DNA of 47,231 nucleotides from Promethearchaeota archaeon (GCA_011364975.1 RDOE01000018.1:1-47231); one strand, 5' to 3'. Shown: positions 1-9,424, counted from the stretch's first letter. Notes: generated from the letters alone by a model not told the origin. Numbers and translations are program-made.

Positions 1-1310
1 TCTTTTTCCCATTTTTCAAATTCTTTATCTAGTATTGTATAGGTTTTTTCTACTTCCTTTTTTCTCTTTTCTAGCTTTCTATATGGTAATTTTTTAATAA
101 AGATAATGCAAGCTTTTAGAGTAAACACTAATCCCGGGATGATATCAAGGCATAAAAAAATCCAAACTGAACCAAAAATCACATTTAAACTTAATTCACT
201 TTCTTTCAAAATCACCGGATCAAACCGATCAAATAAATAAAATTTATACCCTGTAGACGCAATAAAATAATTACCATTTGCGGATATTTTAACAGATGGA
301 ACCCTTCTATTAGGATTATAAGTTATAATTGGAGTCGAATTATTTCGATTAAAAAGATATATTGCATTAGATTCAACTCCAACACAATAATATTGCCCAT
401 CAGAACTCATATCTAAGGATATTACTTCTCCTAACATATTATTGGTTATAATAGGGTTAGAATTATCCATTACGAATAAATGTACACCTTGGGTAGTTCC
501 AGCAATACTATAATATCCATCTGAAGATATGGCAACCGTTCTGATATAATTTGATGACCTGTAACTCCACATCGGAGTTTTGGGGTTCATATCAGAATTA
601 TTAAAAAAATAGAAATAACGATCTTGTCCTCCAGCGCATAAATATTCTCCGTTAGAACTTATTGCTATTTTTAAAGTATAGTCTCCTTGAGCAAAAGACC
701 AGATTGGATCCGCGTTATTAATACTATAAAAATTTAGGTTCCGATCTGGGCCTACAGTACTAATATAGTTGCCTTCTTTTGAGATTACACTAAAAGAACC
801 GCCATAGTTATTTACCCATAATGGATTTGGGCTTGACTTATGGAATACATAAATACGCCCTGGGGAAGAAAGAATTATAGATCCATCTTGAGAAATTGAA
901 ACCGGACCTCCTCCTGCGGATTCATTAATCCAAATTGGAATAGGATAGTTTCGATTAAATAAATATAATTTTTCATTTCTTACTCCTGCAACGATGTAGT
1001 TACCATCAGATGAAATATCAACCCCAGAAATATCATATTGCATCTTATATGTCCAAACGGGAATAGCACTCCATTTGTTAAATAAATATAAAACATCATT
1101 TGCACTCCCAACAACTAAATAATTGCCATCATCAGAGATAGCAATAGATGATTCATATTCTTCTATGTCATCTGTTAAACTATAAACCCATGATTTATTT
1201 TGAAGAATATGATTTAAGAATAGAGATGGAATTATTAGATTTCCAACAATTAATAAAAAAAATAAAATTCTAACTGAGATTGTTTTTTTTTCTTTCCTAA
1301 TTAAAATCAC
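1..1310 (-). CDS. Secreted beta-propeller membrane protein, 3' end cut by window edge
   Basis: The minus strand is open from a GTG at 1310-1308 to the left edge, giving 436 residues with no stop, so the C-terminal end lies outside the window. The N-terminus is basic followed by a hydrophobic signal-anchor. Then come about seven repeats of some 45 residues, each with a core like SSDGNYIVAG, then LYLFNR and an 'NPxPIW' turn, as in WD40/PQQ-like propellers. A transmembrane helix lies near residues 390-412, followed by a basic, coiled-coil-like tail ending in EFEKWEK. The downstream neighbour at 1311-2666 has the same plan and the same tail, and its stop directly abuts this GTG, so the two are tandem paralogues in one transcript. 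The propeller should face outside and the tail inside. Ligand and function are unknown. Confidence 0.8.
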   Translation of the reverse strand, partial: MILIRKEKKTISVRILFFLLIVGNLIIPSLFLNHILQNKSWVYSLTDDIEEYESSIAISDDGNYLVVGSANDVLYLFNKWSAIPVWTYKMQYDISGVDISSDGNYIVAGVRNEKLYLFNRNYPIPIWINESAGGGPVSISQDGSIILSSPGRIYVFHKSSPNPLWVNNYGGSFSVISKEGNYISTVGPDRNLNFYSINNADPIWSFAQGDYTLKIAISSNGEYLCAGGQDRYFYFFNNSDMNPKTPMWSYRSSNYIRTVAISSDGYYSIAGTTQGVHLFVMDNSNPIITNNMLGEVISLDMSSDGQYYCVGVESNAIYLFNRNNSTPIITYNPNRRVPSVKISANGNYFIASTGYKFYLFDRFDPVILKESELSLNVIFGSVWIFLCLDIIPGLVFTLKACIIFIKKLPYRKLEKRKKEVEKTYTILDKEFEKWEK

Positions 1311-2666
1311 CTAATCATTATTTTCATATTTTTTGTCTTTCTTTTTCTCCCATCTTTCAAATTGCTTGCTTAAATCGTCATAAAATCTTTTTCCTAATTT
1401 TTCCTCAGCATGAACAATTTGTTTAGCATAGCGCCTCTTTATTACTATGAAATCTAATAAAAATGAGATAGATATAAATGCAGTGCAAGGAATTCCTAAA
1501 AAGAATAGAATATATAAAAAACCTTCTATGTAATCCATACGAGGAAAGATTGACAAGAAATCGATTTTATAGATCATTTTATGAAAATCGGCATTAACCC
1601 CAACTACAATAAAATCCGCTTCATGTCCTAATTTTAATATATTTTCATACCCATTAAAATTTTTACTCCATATTGGTGTAGCTTGGTATTTTTTAAAGAT
1701 ATAGACAATGGATTTTGATTCTTCCCATGGAGACAAATCCATGGTAATAGTAAAAAATTCAGCACTAAAAGAAACATCACCATCTTTCGCGTATGTATTT
1801 TGCCCAATAACCTTATATGTCCATAATGGTGTTGAACTCTCTTTTTTAAATAGATATAATAATTTATTAGAAACAGTAATGATATAATTTCCATCTGGTG
1901 AGAGAATTACTGGATTTGGATAATTATAAAAATGATAATTCCATATTGGTGTGGCACTTTCTCTTCTAAATATGTAAAGACTAGCATCAAAATCATCTCC
2001 AATAATGATATAATCTCCACTATTAGATATTGAGATTGAAGCAGGAGAGCATCCAAGAGTCCAAATAGGATTAGAACCTAATCTAGAGAAAAGACTCAAA
2101 CCATAGGATCCGCCTATAATGAAATAATCTCCATTTGATGTAATCGACGTTTTTGTCACAGATATCGGAAGCTCCCATATTGGGATTGAATTATCTCTGG
2201 AAAAGAAAAATAATTTATCAACGGAACTAGGACTCCAAGAGTAATAACTTGAACCTGCGACAATAAATTCTCCATTATCTGAAAAACTAAATATACCACC
2301 GGTATTATAACTCACACTATATTCTCTTATGATATTTGAACTAGTTTGACTAAAAAGGAGCAATTTCTCTCTAATTCCTACAACTATATATTTACCATCA
2401 GCACATATATCAACTTTAAAAACTTCTTCATTAATATTGTAGATCTGGATAGGATTTGGATTATTTTTGTGAAATAAATAAACATAACCACCATAAGTTC
2501 CTGCAATTATATATTCATCATTACTGGAAATATCAATAGAATTGATATGTGAATCAACCTCATAAGTCCATGAATTGGAAATATTAGAACATATAATAAA
2601 TGCGGAATAGGGAAAACCTATACAAAATGTCAAAGTTAAAAGATATATCCTTAAATATCTATTCAA
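1311..2666 (-). CDS. Secreted beta-propeller membrane protein (tandem paralogue)
   Basis: This is a 451-residue protein starting at TTG. A signal-anchor occupies residues 7-25. Seven to eight repeats follow, each with a core like S-x-x-G-x-Y-I-I-x-G, then a LYLF strand and an 'xTPIW' turn, which fits a seven-bladed propeller of the WD40/PQQ-like superfamily. A transmembrane helix lies near residues 393-418. The cytoplasmic tail is charged, with a KQFERWEKKK segment matching the neighbour's tail. No catalytic motif is visible. The family plan suggests an extracellular binding domain tethered to the membrane. It is the first gene of a pair with the gene at 1-1310. The start is uncertain because no ATG is available near the signal-anchor. 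Confidence 0.8.
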   Translation of the reverse strand: MNRYLRIYLLTLTFCIGFPYSAFIICSNISNSWTYEVDSHINSIDISSNDEYIIAGTYGGYVYLFHKNNPNPIQIYNINEEVFKVDICADGKYIVVGIREKLLLFSQTSSNIIREYSVSYNTGGIFSFSDNGEFIVAGSSYYSWSPSSVDKLFFFSRDNSIPIWELPISVTKTSITSNGDYFIIGGSYGLSLFSRLGSNPIWTLGCSPASISISNSGDYIIIGDDFDASLYIFRRESATPIWNYHFYNYPNPVILSPDGNYIITVSNKLLYLFKKESSTPLWTYKVIGQNTYAKDGDVSFSAEFFTITMDLSPWEESKSIVYIFKKYQATPIWSKNFNGYENILKLGHEADFIVVGVNADFHKMIYKIDFLSIFPRMDYIEGFLYILFFLGIPCTAFISISFLLDFIVIKRRYAKQIVHAEEKLGKRFYDDLSKQFERWEKKKDKKYENND

Positions 2667-2749
2667 GAGTTAATACTCTCAGCTATATTTTTATCTTTAT
2701 ATTCTTAATAGATCATTTGTTAATATAAAAGTTATTTTCGGATTTTTTG

Positions 2750-4591
2750 TTATTGAATTCCTTTTAAACCCAAATATTCCATTTTTTTTTCACTTGGTAA
2801 ACCCGTCTCGAAATTCCAATCTCGGTGTTCATAGAACAATCTCTTTAATTTATCGAAGTCAGGAGATTTCCCCGCAGAGCCTCCTTCTTGGAATTTACGT
2901 AATAATATAGCCGGTAGCTTATCATTAGCTGGTTTCAATCCCATTTTTACATTGAATAATCTTTTCATAGTAAGAATTCTCTCTCCATAGCGTTTAATCT
3001 CATCGATACCAAATTTTAATCCCGTCGCAGCTTCAACTATCGCAGCATTTTGCGAAGGTAATGGATTGCAGAACGAACACATTATCATAGAGCTATATAA
3101 CGCCCGATAATCCATATCTATACTGCAATATTTCGCCATATCTTTTCCATCACTATATTTATCTATGAGTTCCATTCCAATCTCTTCCAATGGAACTCCA
3201 ACTAAAGTAAAGTAGGGATCACAAGCATTATGAGATGGTCCCCTATATGCACCCCCAATCCCATAAGCAATCGCCATCCCATAATTTGAACGAAGATCAT
3301 GATAAGTGACCTCTAATCCTACAACCGTGGCAATTTCATCCGAATAAATATTAAATTTTTTACCGAGGGCATTTGATCCTTCTGCTAAAAGATCTCCAAT
3401 CCCTTTTCGATAACTTATTTTTTCTAGGAGTAGTTCAATTAATTCAACATCGCCCCATTCTGGGATTAATCCCTCGATATCTTCTGATGTAATTTTTCCC
3501 TGCTTAAAGTGGTGAATTAAGCATGATATCGTTCCTCCCGAGCTAATGGTATCGATCCCATAATCGAAGCATTTTCTATTTAAATGTACAATTGCTTCTA
3601 AATCGTCATTTAAGATAAGACTTCCAAAACTAACAATTGTTTCGTATTCGGGCCCTTCAATTTCATCAGTTTTATACTCACCTTCCTTGATTTCAACCCT
3701 TCGACCACAACCTATAACACATGAATGACAAAATCTATTCTTGACTAAAATTGTCTCTGCCATTGTAGCGCCTGAAATTTTATAAGCACGATCCCATTGA
3801 GGTTGGGAAAAATATTTTATTGACAACTCTCCCGTTGTGTTGTACATATCTAACGCTCCGGAAGTCCCAAGTGCGCTTAGAACCTGAGTCCCAAAAGAAG
3901 CTTTTACATTATCTCTAGCTATTGTAATTGCTTTTCTTAGTTGTTCTTTATCATGCACCTCCAACTGAACATGACTTCCTTTAACAATAATAGCTTTCAA
4001 CTTTTTCGAACCTAAGACAGCCCCCATACCGGTTCTTCCCGCGGCTCTCTCTTCGGAAATGATATTAGCATATTTAACTAAATTCTCTCCTGCTGGTCCG
4101 ATACATGCAACCATTGCCTTCTTATCTCCAAATACTTCTTTCAATTTTTCAGTAGAATATATAGTCCCCTTACCCCATAAAAACTCCGCATCCTCCAACT
4201 TCACTTCATCATCTTTTATACTTAAATAAACTGGTGTTTCAGAAGCTCCTTTAATGATAATCCCATCGTATCCCGCTTTCTTAATCTCGGCCCCAAACCA
4301 ACTTCCACAATTAGATTCACCCCAAATCCCTGTATAGGGTGATTTAGAGCATACAACCCACCTTCCTGTATTCGGTGCGAATGTCCCGTTCAAAGGACCC
4401 GTCATTATCATTATTATATTCTCTGGTGAAAGCGGTTGTGTATCTTTATCTAATTTATCATATAAATATCGACACGCATAACCCGCTCCTCCCAAAAAAT
4501 TCTCAGCAATAGCTTGATCTAAAGGTTCAGTTGAAATATGATGAGTTGATAAATCCACATTGAGTAATTGCCCTCTAAATGCTTTTAACAT
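2750..4591 (-). CDS. aor: Aldehyde:ferredoxin oxidoreductase (tungsten-dependent AOR family)
   Basis: This 613-residue protein has the usual AOR length. AOR enzymes oxidise aldehydes to carboxylic acids with ferredoxin as acceptor, using a tungsten-bis-pterin cofactor and one [4Fe-4S] cluster. The N-terminus (FRGQLLNVDLS) and the segment TGPLNGTFAPNTGRW are typical of the pterin-binding domain. The cluster ligands are visible as CHSCVIGC near residue 290 and a fourth Cys in MCSFC near residue 504. RTGMGAVLGSKKLKAI is another family signature. The ATG at 4591 is supported by a TATA box at 4613-4620, which places transcription start at the start codon. Which subfamily (AOR, FOR, GOR or WOR) it belongs to cannot be decided from the sequence alone. 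It is monocistronic here. Confidence 0.95.
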   Translation of the reverse strand: MLKAFRGQLLNVDLSTHHISTEPLDQAIAENFLGGAGYACRYLYDKLDKDTQPLSPENIIMIMTGPLNGTFAPNTGRWVVCSKSPYTGIWGESNCGSWFGAEIKKAGYDGIIIKGASETPVYLSIKDDEVKLEDAEFLWGKGTIYSTEKLKEVFGDKKAMVACIGPAGENLVKYANIISEERAAGRTGMGAVLGSKKLKAIIVKGSHVQLEVHDKEQLRKAITIARDNVKASFGTQVLSALGTSGALDMYNTTGELSIKYFSQPQWDRAYKISGATMAETILVKNRFCHSCVIGCGRRVEIKEGEYKTDEIEGPEYETIVSFGSLILNDDLEAIVHLNRKCFDYGIDTISSGGTISCLIHHFKQGKITSEDIEGLIPEWGDVELIELLLEKISYRKGIGDLLAEGSNALGKKFNIYSDEIATVVGLEVTYHDLRSNYGMAIAYGIGGAYRGPSHNACDPYFTLVGVPLEEIGMELIDKYSDGKDMAKYCSIDMDYRALYSSMIMCSFCNPLPSQNAAIVEAATGLKFGIDEIKRYGERILTMKRLFNVKMGLKPANDKLPAILLRKFQEGGSAGKSPDFDKLKRLFYEHRDWNFETGLPSEKKMEYLGLKGIQ

Positions 4592-4612
4592 CGTTATTTC
4601 ACACTTTTTTTT

Positions 4613-4620
4613 GTTTTATA
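4613..4620 (-). promoter_or_regulatory. TATA box of the AOR gene
   Basis: On the minus strand this reads TATAAAAC. Its centre is about 26 nt upstream of the AOR start codon, so transcription should begin at or next to the ATG, which would give a leaderless mRNA. No Shine-Dalgarno sequence lies between them. Confidence 0.6.
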
Positions 4621-4746
4621 TTAGAATAAACGATTCAATTTTTATTTATTATTTTTACTCTTTAATTCTATTAGTCATACTATTTTGAGAATTATTTTAT
4701 GGATCATTAAAATAATTTTTTTATGGAAAATAATTATTAAGTAATT

Positions 4747-5247
4747 ATGGATGCGAACTATAATCTTCGATGGGATGATTTAGTCTCTCCTACGATGAGT
4801 CCTGATGATTATCTAGGAATGTACAAGGAAAAAATAGCTCCTAATTATGACACCTATGATCCTAAATCTGAAATATTAGAAAAAATCGAAAATTTACTTA
4901 TTAAAAGGAATGAGAAATTAAAGATTGTCGCATTAGGCGCTGATTGGTGTCCCGATTGTAATAGAAATGTCCCTCGAATGATAAAAATCGTTCAGATAAT
5001 GAAAAATGAACACGTTGATTTTCGGATATTGTATGGAATAATGAAAAATGCTTTACATAAACCGGGAGAAATCATATGGCATAAGACCCGGTCTCCACCA
5101 GAAGCCACAAATCCTAGGTTTAATTTAAAAAAGGTCCCTACATTCTATTTTTTCAACAAGGATCATGAACTTATAGGAATGATCCAAGAAAATCCAAAAA
5201 AATCGATGGAAGAAGATCTCTTAGAAATATTAGAATCTAATTATTAA
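4747..5247 (+). CDS. Thioredoxin-like fold protein with CPDC motif
   Basis: This is a 166-residue cytoplasmic protein. Residues 60-71 (VALGADWCPDC) are a beta strand followed by the WCxxC redox site of thioredoxin-like proteins, with C68 and C71. The cis-proline loop follows as KKVPTFYFF near residue 130, before a closing strand (LIGMIQE) and a terminal helix. The N-terminal 50 residues are longer than in a classical thioredoxin and resemble bacterial 'thioredoxin family' proteins with a CPDC centre. It is probably a thiol-disulphide oxidoreductase. It diverges from the AOR gene, so the 155-bp gap carries both promoters. A T-rich TATA-like segment about 27 nt upstream suggests a leaderless start at this ATG. 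Confidence 0.8.
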   Translation: MDANYNLRWDDLVSPTMSPDDYLGMYKEKIAPNYDTYDPKSEILEKIENLLIKRNEKLKIVALGADWCPDCNRNVPRMIKIVQIMKNEHVDFRILYGIMKNALHKPGEIIWHKTRSPPEATNPRFNLKKVPTFYFFNKDHELIGMIQENPKKSMEEDLLEILESNY

Positions 5248-5297
5248 TCTGCAGAAACCCTTTTTCTCCTCTCTTACTCTTAATTAAATCCTTAAGA

Positions 5298-5305
5298 TTT
5301 ATATT
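5298..5305 (+). promoter_or_regulatory. TATA box of the DUF4139 gene
   Basis: The box reads TTTATATT, with its centre about 27 nt before the ATG at 5328. That spacing supports a leaderless transcript starting at this ATG and argues against the in-frame TTG at 5304, which would overlap the box. Confidence 0.6.
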
Positions 5306-5327
5306 GGTAAATCTCCATAATATCTCT

Positions 5328-7376
5328 ATGTCCAAATTAAAAGTAAAAAAAGTCATTATTTTCAAACACGGAGTTTCTTATTACATTCTTGAAGGAAATG
5401 TGAAAGGTTCAGATATTCTTGAACTCGAATTTAAAATAGATGAAATGGATGATGTGTTGAAATCCTTATTTGTATTAGATACCAGTGAAAAAGGGTACAT
5501 CAGTTCTATCTCTTATGACGCTGCTCTTGATACTTCGCAACTTTTAAAATCTATTATGCTCGATATCCCCGATATGGATTCATTCTCCTCCTTTTTAACT
5601 CAGATTAAAGGTGCTAACGTTACTATGACCATTAAAGGTGGAAAAGTAATAACCGGTACCATAATGGGCATAGAACAAATAGAAAAACTAAGCAAAGATG
5701 AAAAAATAGCCGAAAAGCAATTAATCTTGCTTGAAGATGATAATGGCATTTCCAAAATCAATTTTGATGAAATTAAATCACTCGACATTTTAAACGAGGA
5801 TCTCAAAAAAGATTTAAAGTTCTTCCTTGATACAGTGGTTTCAGGTAAAAAAAAGGATGCCAAAAAAATCATGATTAATTGCGAATCAGGAGGAAATGAC
5901 ACAGTCGAAAGAGATATTTATGTATCTTATATACGTGAAAGTCCGATCTGGAAAACTTCTTATCGCCTAATTATGAGCAAAGAACAAGCACTCAAAGAAC
6001 AATCCTTGCTTTCTGGATGGGGATTAATTGAAAACACTACAAATCAAGATTGGGAAAAAATTGAATTATCCTTAGTAGCAGGAATGCCTGTTTCTTTTAA
6101 ATATGAGTTCTATCGTCCAATTTTTATGGATCGTCCAGTAGTACGCCCTCCGAAAACGTTAAGCGCACGTCCGACCGAAATTGAAGAAGGCTTAGAGATG
6201 GAGAAATTTGCTGATTTTGCTATGGCCGAAGCTGAACCTGTGGGTGCTGTTATGAAAGAAAAGGCTAAAAGGATGGCTTCAAGAGCACCACCTGCCCCAG
6301 GAGCTGCTACCGGAGGCCGTTATCAAGCTATAATGGGAGGAATGGCTGATGATGCGTTAATGGATAAAGTTAAGACCCAAACCCAAACTCAAACGAAAGA
6401 CTTAGGGGAACTATTTGAATATAACATATCTAACCCAGTTACTATAAAAAGAAAACAATCGGCCTTAGTTCCGATATTGGCAGAATCTATCAAAGCAAAG
6501 AGGGTATTACAATATAATAAAAATGAAAACGATAAAAATCCCAACGCTTGCTTGGAAATTACTAATAATACACAATTAACCCTTGAAAGAGGACCGGTAA
6601 CCATTATTTACGACGATAATCTTGCGGGAGAGGCCATCATCCCTTTCCTTAATAAAGGAGATACTCGCCTACTAAATTATGCGGTGGAACAAGCTGTTAT
6701 AATTAACCACGAAGCGAAATCCGAAAATCTTAGTGTTCACAAAGTCACATTTGGAAGTGGATACTCCTATGAATATTACTATACTAATCTTGAAACGATT
6801 TATAAAATAAAAAATAAAACTACTGAAGAAAAAGAGCTCTATTTAGATCATCCAAAGAATTATAACTATAAATTTATTGAAAAACCACTTGAACCTGAGG
6901 AGACCGCCAACTTCTGGCGCTTTAAGATTAAACTAAAACCAAATGATGCCATCAACTTTAAACTTAAAGAGCAAAAAGAAAATTATTCTAGCAATTATCT
7001 TTGGAATTGGTCCAAAGATGACATCCTCAAACGCGTAGGATTTTATATCAAACATAAATTTATAGACCAGACTATTGAAACGAAATTGAAAGAGATTGCC
7101 GAACTTATTCAGAATCTACAAGATACAACTACTTCGAGAAATAAATTAAATGAAGAAAGAAATTTGATGACAAATGAACAAGCTAGATTACGAGAAAATA
7201 TCTCTGTACTTGGTGATGATAATCAGTCTGTCACCCTTAAAGAACGCTATATTAAAAAATTAAGTGATCAGGAAAATCGATTTGAAGAAATCTCGATAAA
7301 TGTTAAAAAGTTAGAAAAGGAGATAGACGCTCTTAACAAGAAAATTCAAGATAAAATGGATCACCTTAAAGTATAA
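5328..7376 (+). CDS. DUF4139 domain protein with C-terminal coiled coil
   Basis: This is a 682-residue protein. The N-terminal strand-rich region opens with VKKVIIFKHGVSYYILEG, the usual start of the DUF4139/MuiA-like family. A DUF4139 core follows, with YVSYIRESPIWKTSYRL near residue 200 and WGLIENTTNQDWEKIELSLVAG near residue 235. A low-complexity Ala/Pro/Gly segment lies near residues 310-340. The second half of the beta domain ends around residue 570, and a heptad-like coiled coil runs over about 580-680. There is no signal peptide and no membrane helix, so it is cytoplasmic. The family has no established biochemical function. The ATG at 5328 is preferred because a TATA box lies 27 nt upstream. 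Confidence 0.8.
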   Translation: MSKLKVKKVIIFKHGVSYYILEGNVKGSDILELEFKIDEMDDVLKSLFVLDTSEKGYISSISYDAALDTSQLLKSIMLDIPDMDSFSSFLTQIKGANVTMTIKGGKVITGTIMGIEQIEKLSKDEKIAEKQLILLEDDNGISKINFDEIKSLDILNEDLKKDLKFFLDTVVSGKKKDAKKIMINCESGGNDTVERDIYVSYIRESPIWKTSYRLIMSKEQALKEQSLLSGWGLIENTTNQDWEKIELSLVAGMPVSFKYEFYRPIFMDRPVVRPPKTLSARPTEIEEGLEMEKFADFAMAEAEPVGAVMKEKAKRMASRAPPAPGAATGGRYQAIMGGMADDALMDKVKTQTQTQTKDLGELFEYNISNPVTIKRKQSALVPILAESIKAKRVLQYNKNENDKNPNACLEITNNTQLTLERGPVTIIYDDNLAGEAIIPFLNKGDTRLLNYAVEQAVIINHEAKSENLSVHKVTFGSGYSYEYYYTNLETIYKIKNKTTEEKELYLDHPKNYNYKFIEKPLEPEETANFWRFKIKLKPNDAINFKLKEQKENYSSNYLWNWSKDDILKRVGFYIKHKFIDQTIETKLKEIAELIQNLQDTTTSRNKLNEERNLMTNEQARLRENISVLGDDNQSVTLKERYIKKLSDQENRFEEISINVKKLEKEIDALNKKIQDKMDHLKV

Positions 7377-7469
7377 TAATAAATTTTAATAACCTTCTTT
7401 TTTTCTATTCTTAATTAAGTAATCTAATTTTTTTCACTATTTTATAAAAAGCATAAATAGTAAGTTTGA

Positions 7470-7477
7470 TTTATAAT
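7470..7477 (+). promoter_or_regulatory. TATA box of the small coiled-coil gene
   Basis: The box reads TTTATAAT, with its centre about 27 nt before the ATG at 7502, again matching a leaderless start. A GGTG just before the ATG could instead act as a ribosome site if transcription starts at the other TATA-like run near 7441. Confidence 0.5.
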
Positions 7478-7501
7478 CACAAAAACAGAAAGGTGTATGA
7501 T

Positions 7502-7717
7502 ATGAGTATTGATGAACTTGAAGAACAAATCGAAAAGCTATTAGATCAAAGAGATCAGCTAGAGGAAAAGTGCGATACTTTACCAAAATGCGAAGAAGAT
7601 GACGGTTGTGAAACTTGTCAAGTGTACGAAAAAATATCAGCAATCGATGATAAGATCGAAGCGTTAGAAGATAAAATTGAAGCTTTGATGGGTGAAGAAG
7701 AGGAAGAAGAGGACTAA
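7502..7717 (+). CDS. Small acidic coiled-coil protein with four cysteines
   Basis: This is a 71-residue protein, MSIDELEEQ to the acidic tail GEEEEEED. Two helical heptad stretches (residues 2-22 and 42-62) flank a loop with four Cys: C24, then C31, C38 and C41, the last pair as CETC. The arrangement looks like a helical hairpin with a zinc or disulphide-clamped turn. The family is not recognised. The ATG at 7502 is chosen over an in-frame TTG at 7466, because a TATA box at 7470-7477 and a GGTG at 7492-7495 both point to it. It follows the DUF4139 gene on the same strand after a 125-bp gap. Confidence 0.7.
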   Translation: MSIDELEEQIEKLLDQRDQLEEKCDTLPKCEEDDGCETCQVYEKISAIDDKIEALEDKIEALMGEEEEEED

Positions 7718-7900
7718 AAAATATCATTCCGTTAGAAATCTCAAAATTATATTTTATTTTACTCTTTAGATTTTTCTTATTTTATTAAGCTATTTTAGAG
7801 GATATACTGTTTATTTTATTGTTTTCTTATAGTTCCTCTTTTATTTAAACTTTCTTTTGAAAAAAAGTTAAAAAATGAATTCCCACTATCCTTCTTGTTA

Positions 7901-7910
7901 TTTATAAATA
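7901..7910 (+). promoter_or_regulatory. TATA box upstream of acyl-CoA dehydrogenase 1
   Basis: TTTATAAATA lies about 42 nt before the ATG at 7948, predicting a leader of roughly 15 nt without a Shine-Dalgarno site. The rest of the 230-bp gap 7718-7947 is AT-rich and shows nothing else. Confidence 0.5.
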
Positions 7911-7947
7911 GATAAAAATACAAAGTTAAATTAAAAAGCGAAATAAA

Positions 7948-9243
7948 ATGCCAGGTAAAAAGTTTGAAGTACAAGCCATAAATGATGAAATTCTCGAAAA
8001 ATTTAGCTTAAAAAATCGGTATAATTTCTTAAACAATAACTTAATGTCCATCTTAAGTCCCAATGAGTTCAACTTTTTAAAAGAAGTACAACGATTTTGT
8101 ATGCGTTTCGAAAAAAAAAATGAAATTACTCATGGCCCAGATGAAGATATTTATGATTGGGTTCCTGCGTTCGGAGAACAGGGGTATATCACTCGTCAGC
8201 ATAATTTTGAAATGTGCGATGTAAATTATGAACATTGGGGGCTTGCTCCTGATTTTATGAGAAATCTTGCTTTAGACATGTTCGATCCACAATTTGCGAT
8301 GGGCGGGGGGGCCACCGTTCTTGCTATAAATCCCGTATATGAACATCATGAACATGTACCCATTAGGCTAGAAGCGTTAAAAGATTTAATTACAGGAAAG
8401 TCTCCCGGGGCAATCTTAATTACCGAACCTGAACGTGGATCGGATGCGGTCCATCAATTAACCACCTGTACTGAGCAATCTGATGGTAGTTTTCTCTTGA
8501 ATGGAACTAAAATCTATAATACTAACGCACCTAAATCCAAATGGGTGGTATCTTATGCAACTGCAGAGCAGAACAACGGTAATATGATGGCTCAGTTCTT
8601 AGTTAACACGAATTGGGAAGGTTTTAAAGTAGAGCGAGTAAACATACCTTGGGTGCCGAAATTGTTTTTGGGAAAAGAAACCTTTACCAATATGCGTGTA
8701 CCAAAAGAATATATCCTCGGATCTGTCGGAAAAGGAAGAGAACATTTATTCGAAGGTTTGGTACCAGAGCGAATTTCAATTGCGATTATGGGTATGAGTG
8801 AATGCTGGGGCGCTCTTGCTCATGCTGTCATTTATGCGAACCTAAGAAAGCAATTTGACCAAGAGATCTTGAAGTTTCAAGGGGTAGGGTTCCTTTTATC
8901 AGACTTATGGGCACAAACTACTAATGTAACAATTGGTTTGCTTAAATTTTGCGAGGCATACGATGAAAAGTTTGAGAAATTTCAAGGAAACATACCGAAT
9001 AATATCAAACAAGCGATGGTTGCTTCCGCAAGTCAGTTCAAATACCATGCAGCAAAGCTTTCCAGAAAAGTGTGCTATGAATCTGCAAACCTTATGGGGG
9101 GTGCCGGTTTGTGTGATAACACACTTATGCACGACTACTTAAATATCTCAAGGATTCAGGAAATTGTAGGAGGCTCAAGGCAGATCCAGCAGTATATAAT
9201 GTCCCTTTCCCTTCGAACGTTGTATAAAATGTCCGTATCTTAA
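7948..9243 (+). CDS. Acyl-CoA dehydrogenase family protein 1
   Basis: This is a 431-residue flavoprotein of the acyl-CoA dehydrogenase superfamily, which catalyses FAD-dependent alpha,beta-oxidation of acyl-CoA. The middle beta domain has ILITEPERGSDAVH, the family's 'TEPxxGSD' flavin/substrate motif. The C-terminal helical domain has the RKQFDQEILKFQGVGFLLSDL signature helix and the NLMGGAGLCD motif. The MCAD catalytic Glu position is a Gly here (IVGGSRQIQ, about residues 406-414). A Glu is present in LVPERI (about E274), the position used by isovaleryl-CoA and long-chain enzymes. It is therefore probably active with that alternative base. It is closely similar to the gene at 10325-11626. 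The substrate is unknown, and no ETF genes lie in the window. Confidence 0.9.
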   Translation: MPGKKFEVQAINDEILEKFSLKNRYNFLNNNLMSILSPNEFNFLKEVQRFCMRFEKKNEITHGPDEDIYDWVPAFGEQGYITRQHNFEMCDVNYEHWGLAPDFMRNLALDMFDPQFAMGGGATVLAINPVYEHHEHVPIRLEALKDLITGKSPGAILITEPERGSDAVHQLTTCTEQSDGSFLLNGTKIYNTNAPKSKWVVSYATAEQNNGNMMAQFLVNTNWEGFKVERVNIPWVPKLFLGKETFTNMRVPKEYILGSVGKGREHLFEGLVPERISIAIMGMSECWGALAHAVIYANLRKQFDQEILKFQGVGFLLSDLWAQTTNVTIGLLKFCEAYDEKFEKFQGNIPNNIKQAMVASASQFKYHAAKLSRKVCYESANLMGGAGLCDNTLMHDYLNISRIQEIVGGSRQIQQYIMSLSLRTLYKMSVS

Positions 9244-9424
9244 CTTTTTTTTATTTTTTTTCTATAAAATGTGTATATTTTTTATCTGATTTATCCTCAA
9301 CGTCAAGATTTATATAATCAAAAGATATGTGGAACGAATTAATATTTCCAATCTTCATTGTTTTCCATATTTTTGAAAAATAAAAAAATTAGTTAAAAAG
9401 ATTTTTCAACTATTACTTTTTTTC

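Noticed and set aside
1-2666. CRISPR-like or DNA tandem repeats
   Set aside because: The periodic pattern comes from the propeller blades at protein level; the DNA repeats are not identical or evenly spaced.
5304-5327. TTG start for the DUF4139 protein, 8 codons upstream
   Set aside because: It overlaps the TATA box; the ATG at 5328 has the right promoter spacing and the typical family N-terminus.
7466-7501. TTG start for the small coiled-coil protein
   Set aside because: A TATA box lies inside this stretch and points to the ATG at 7502; the added residues do not look coding.
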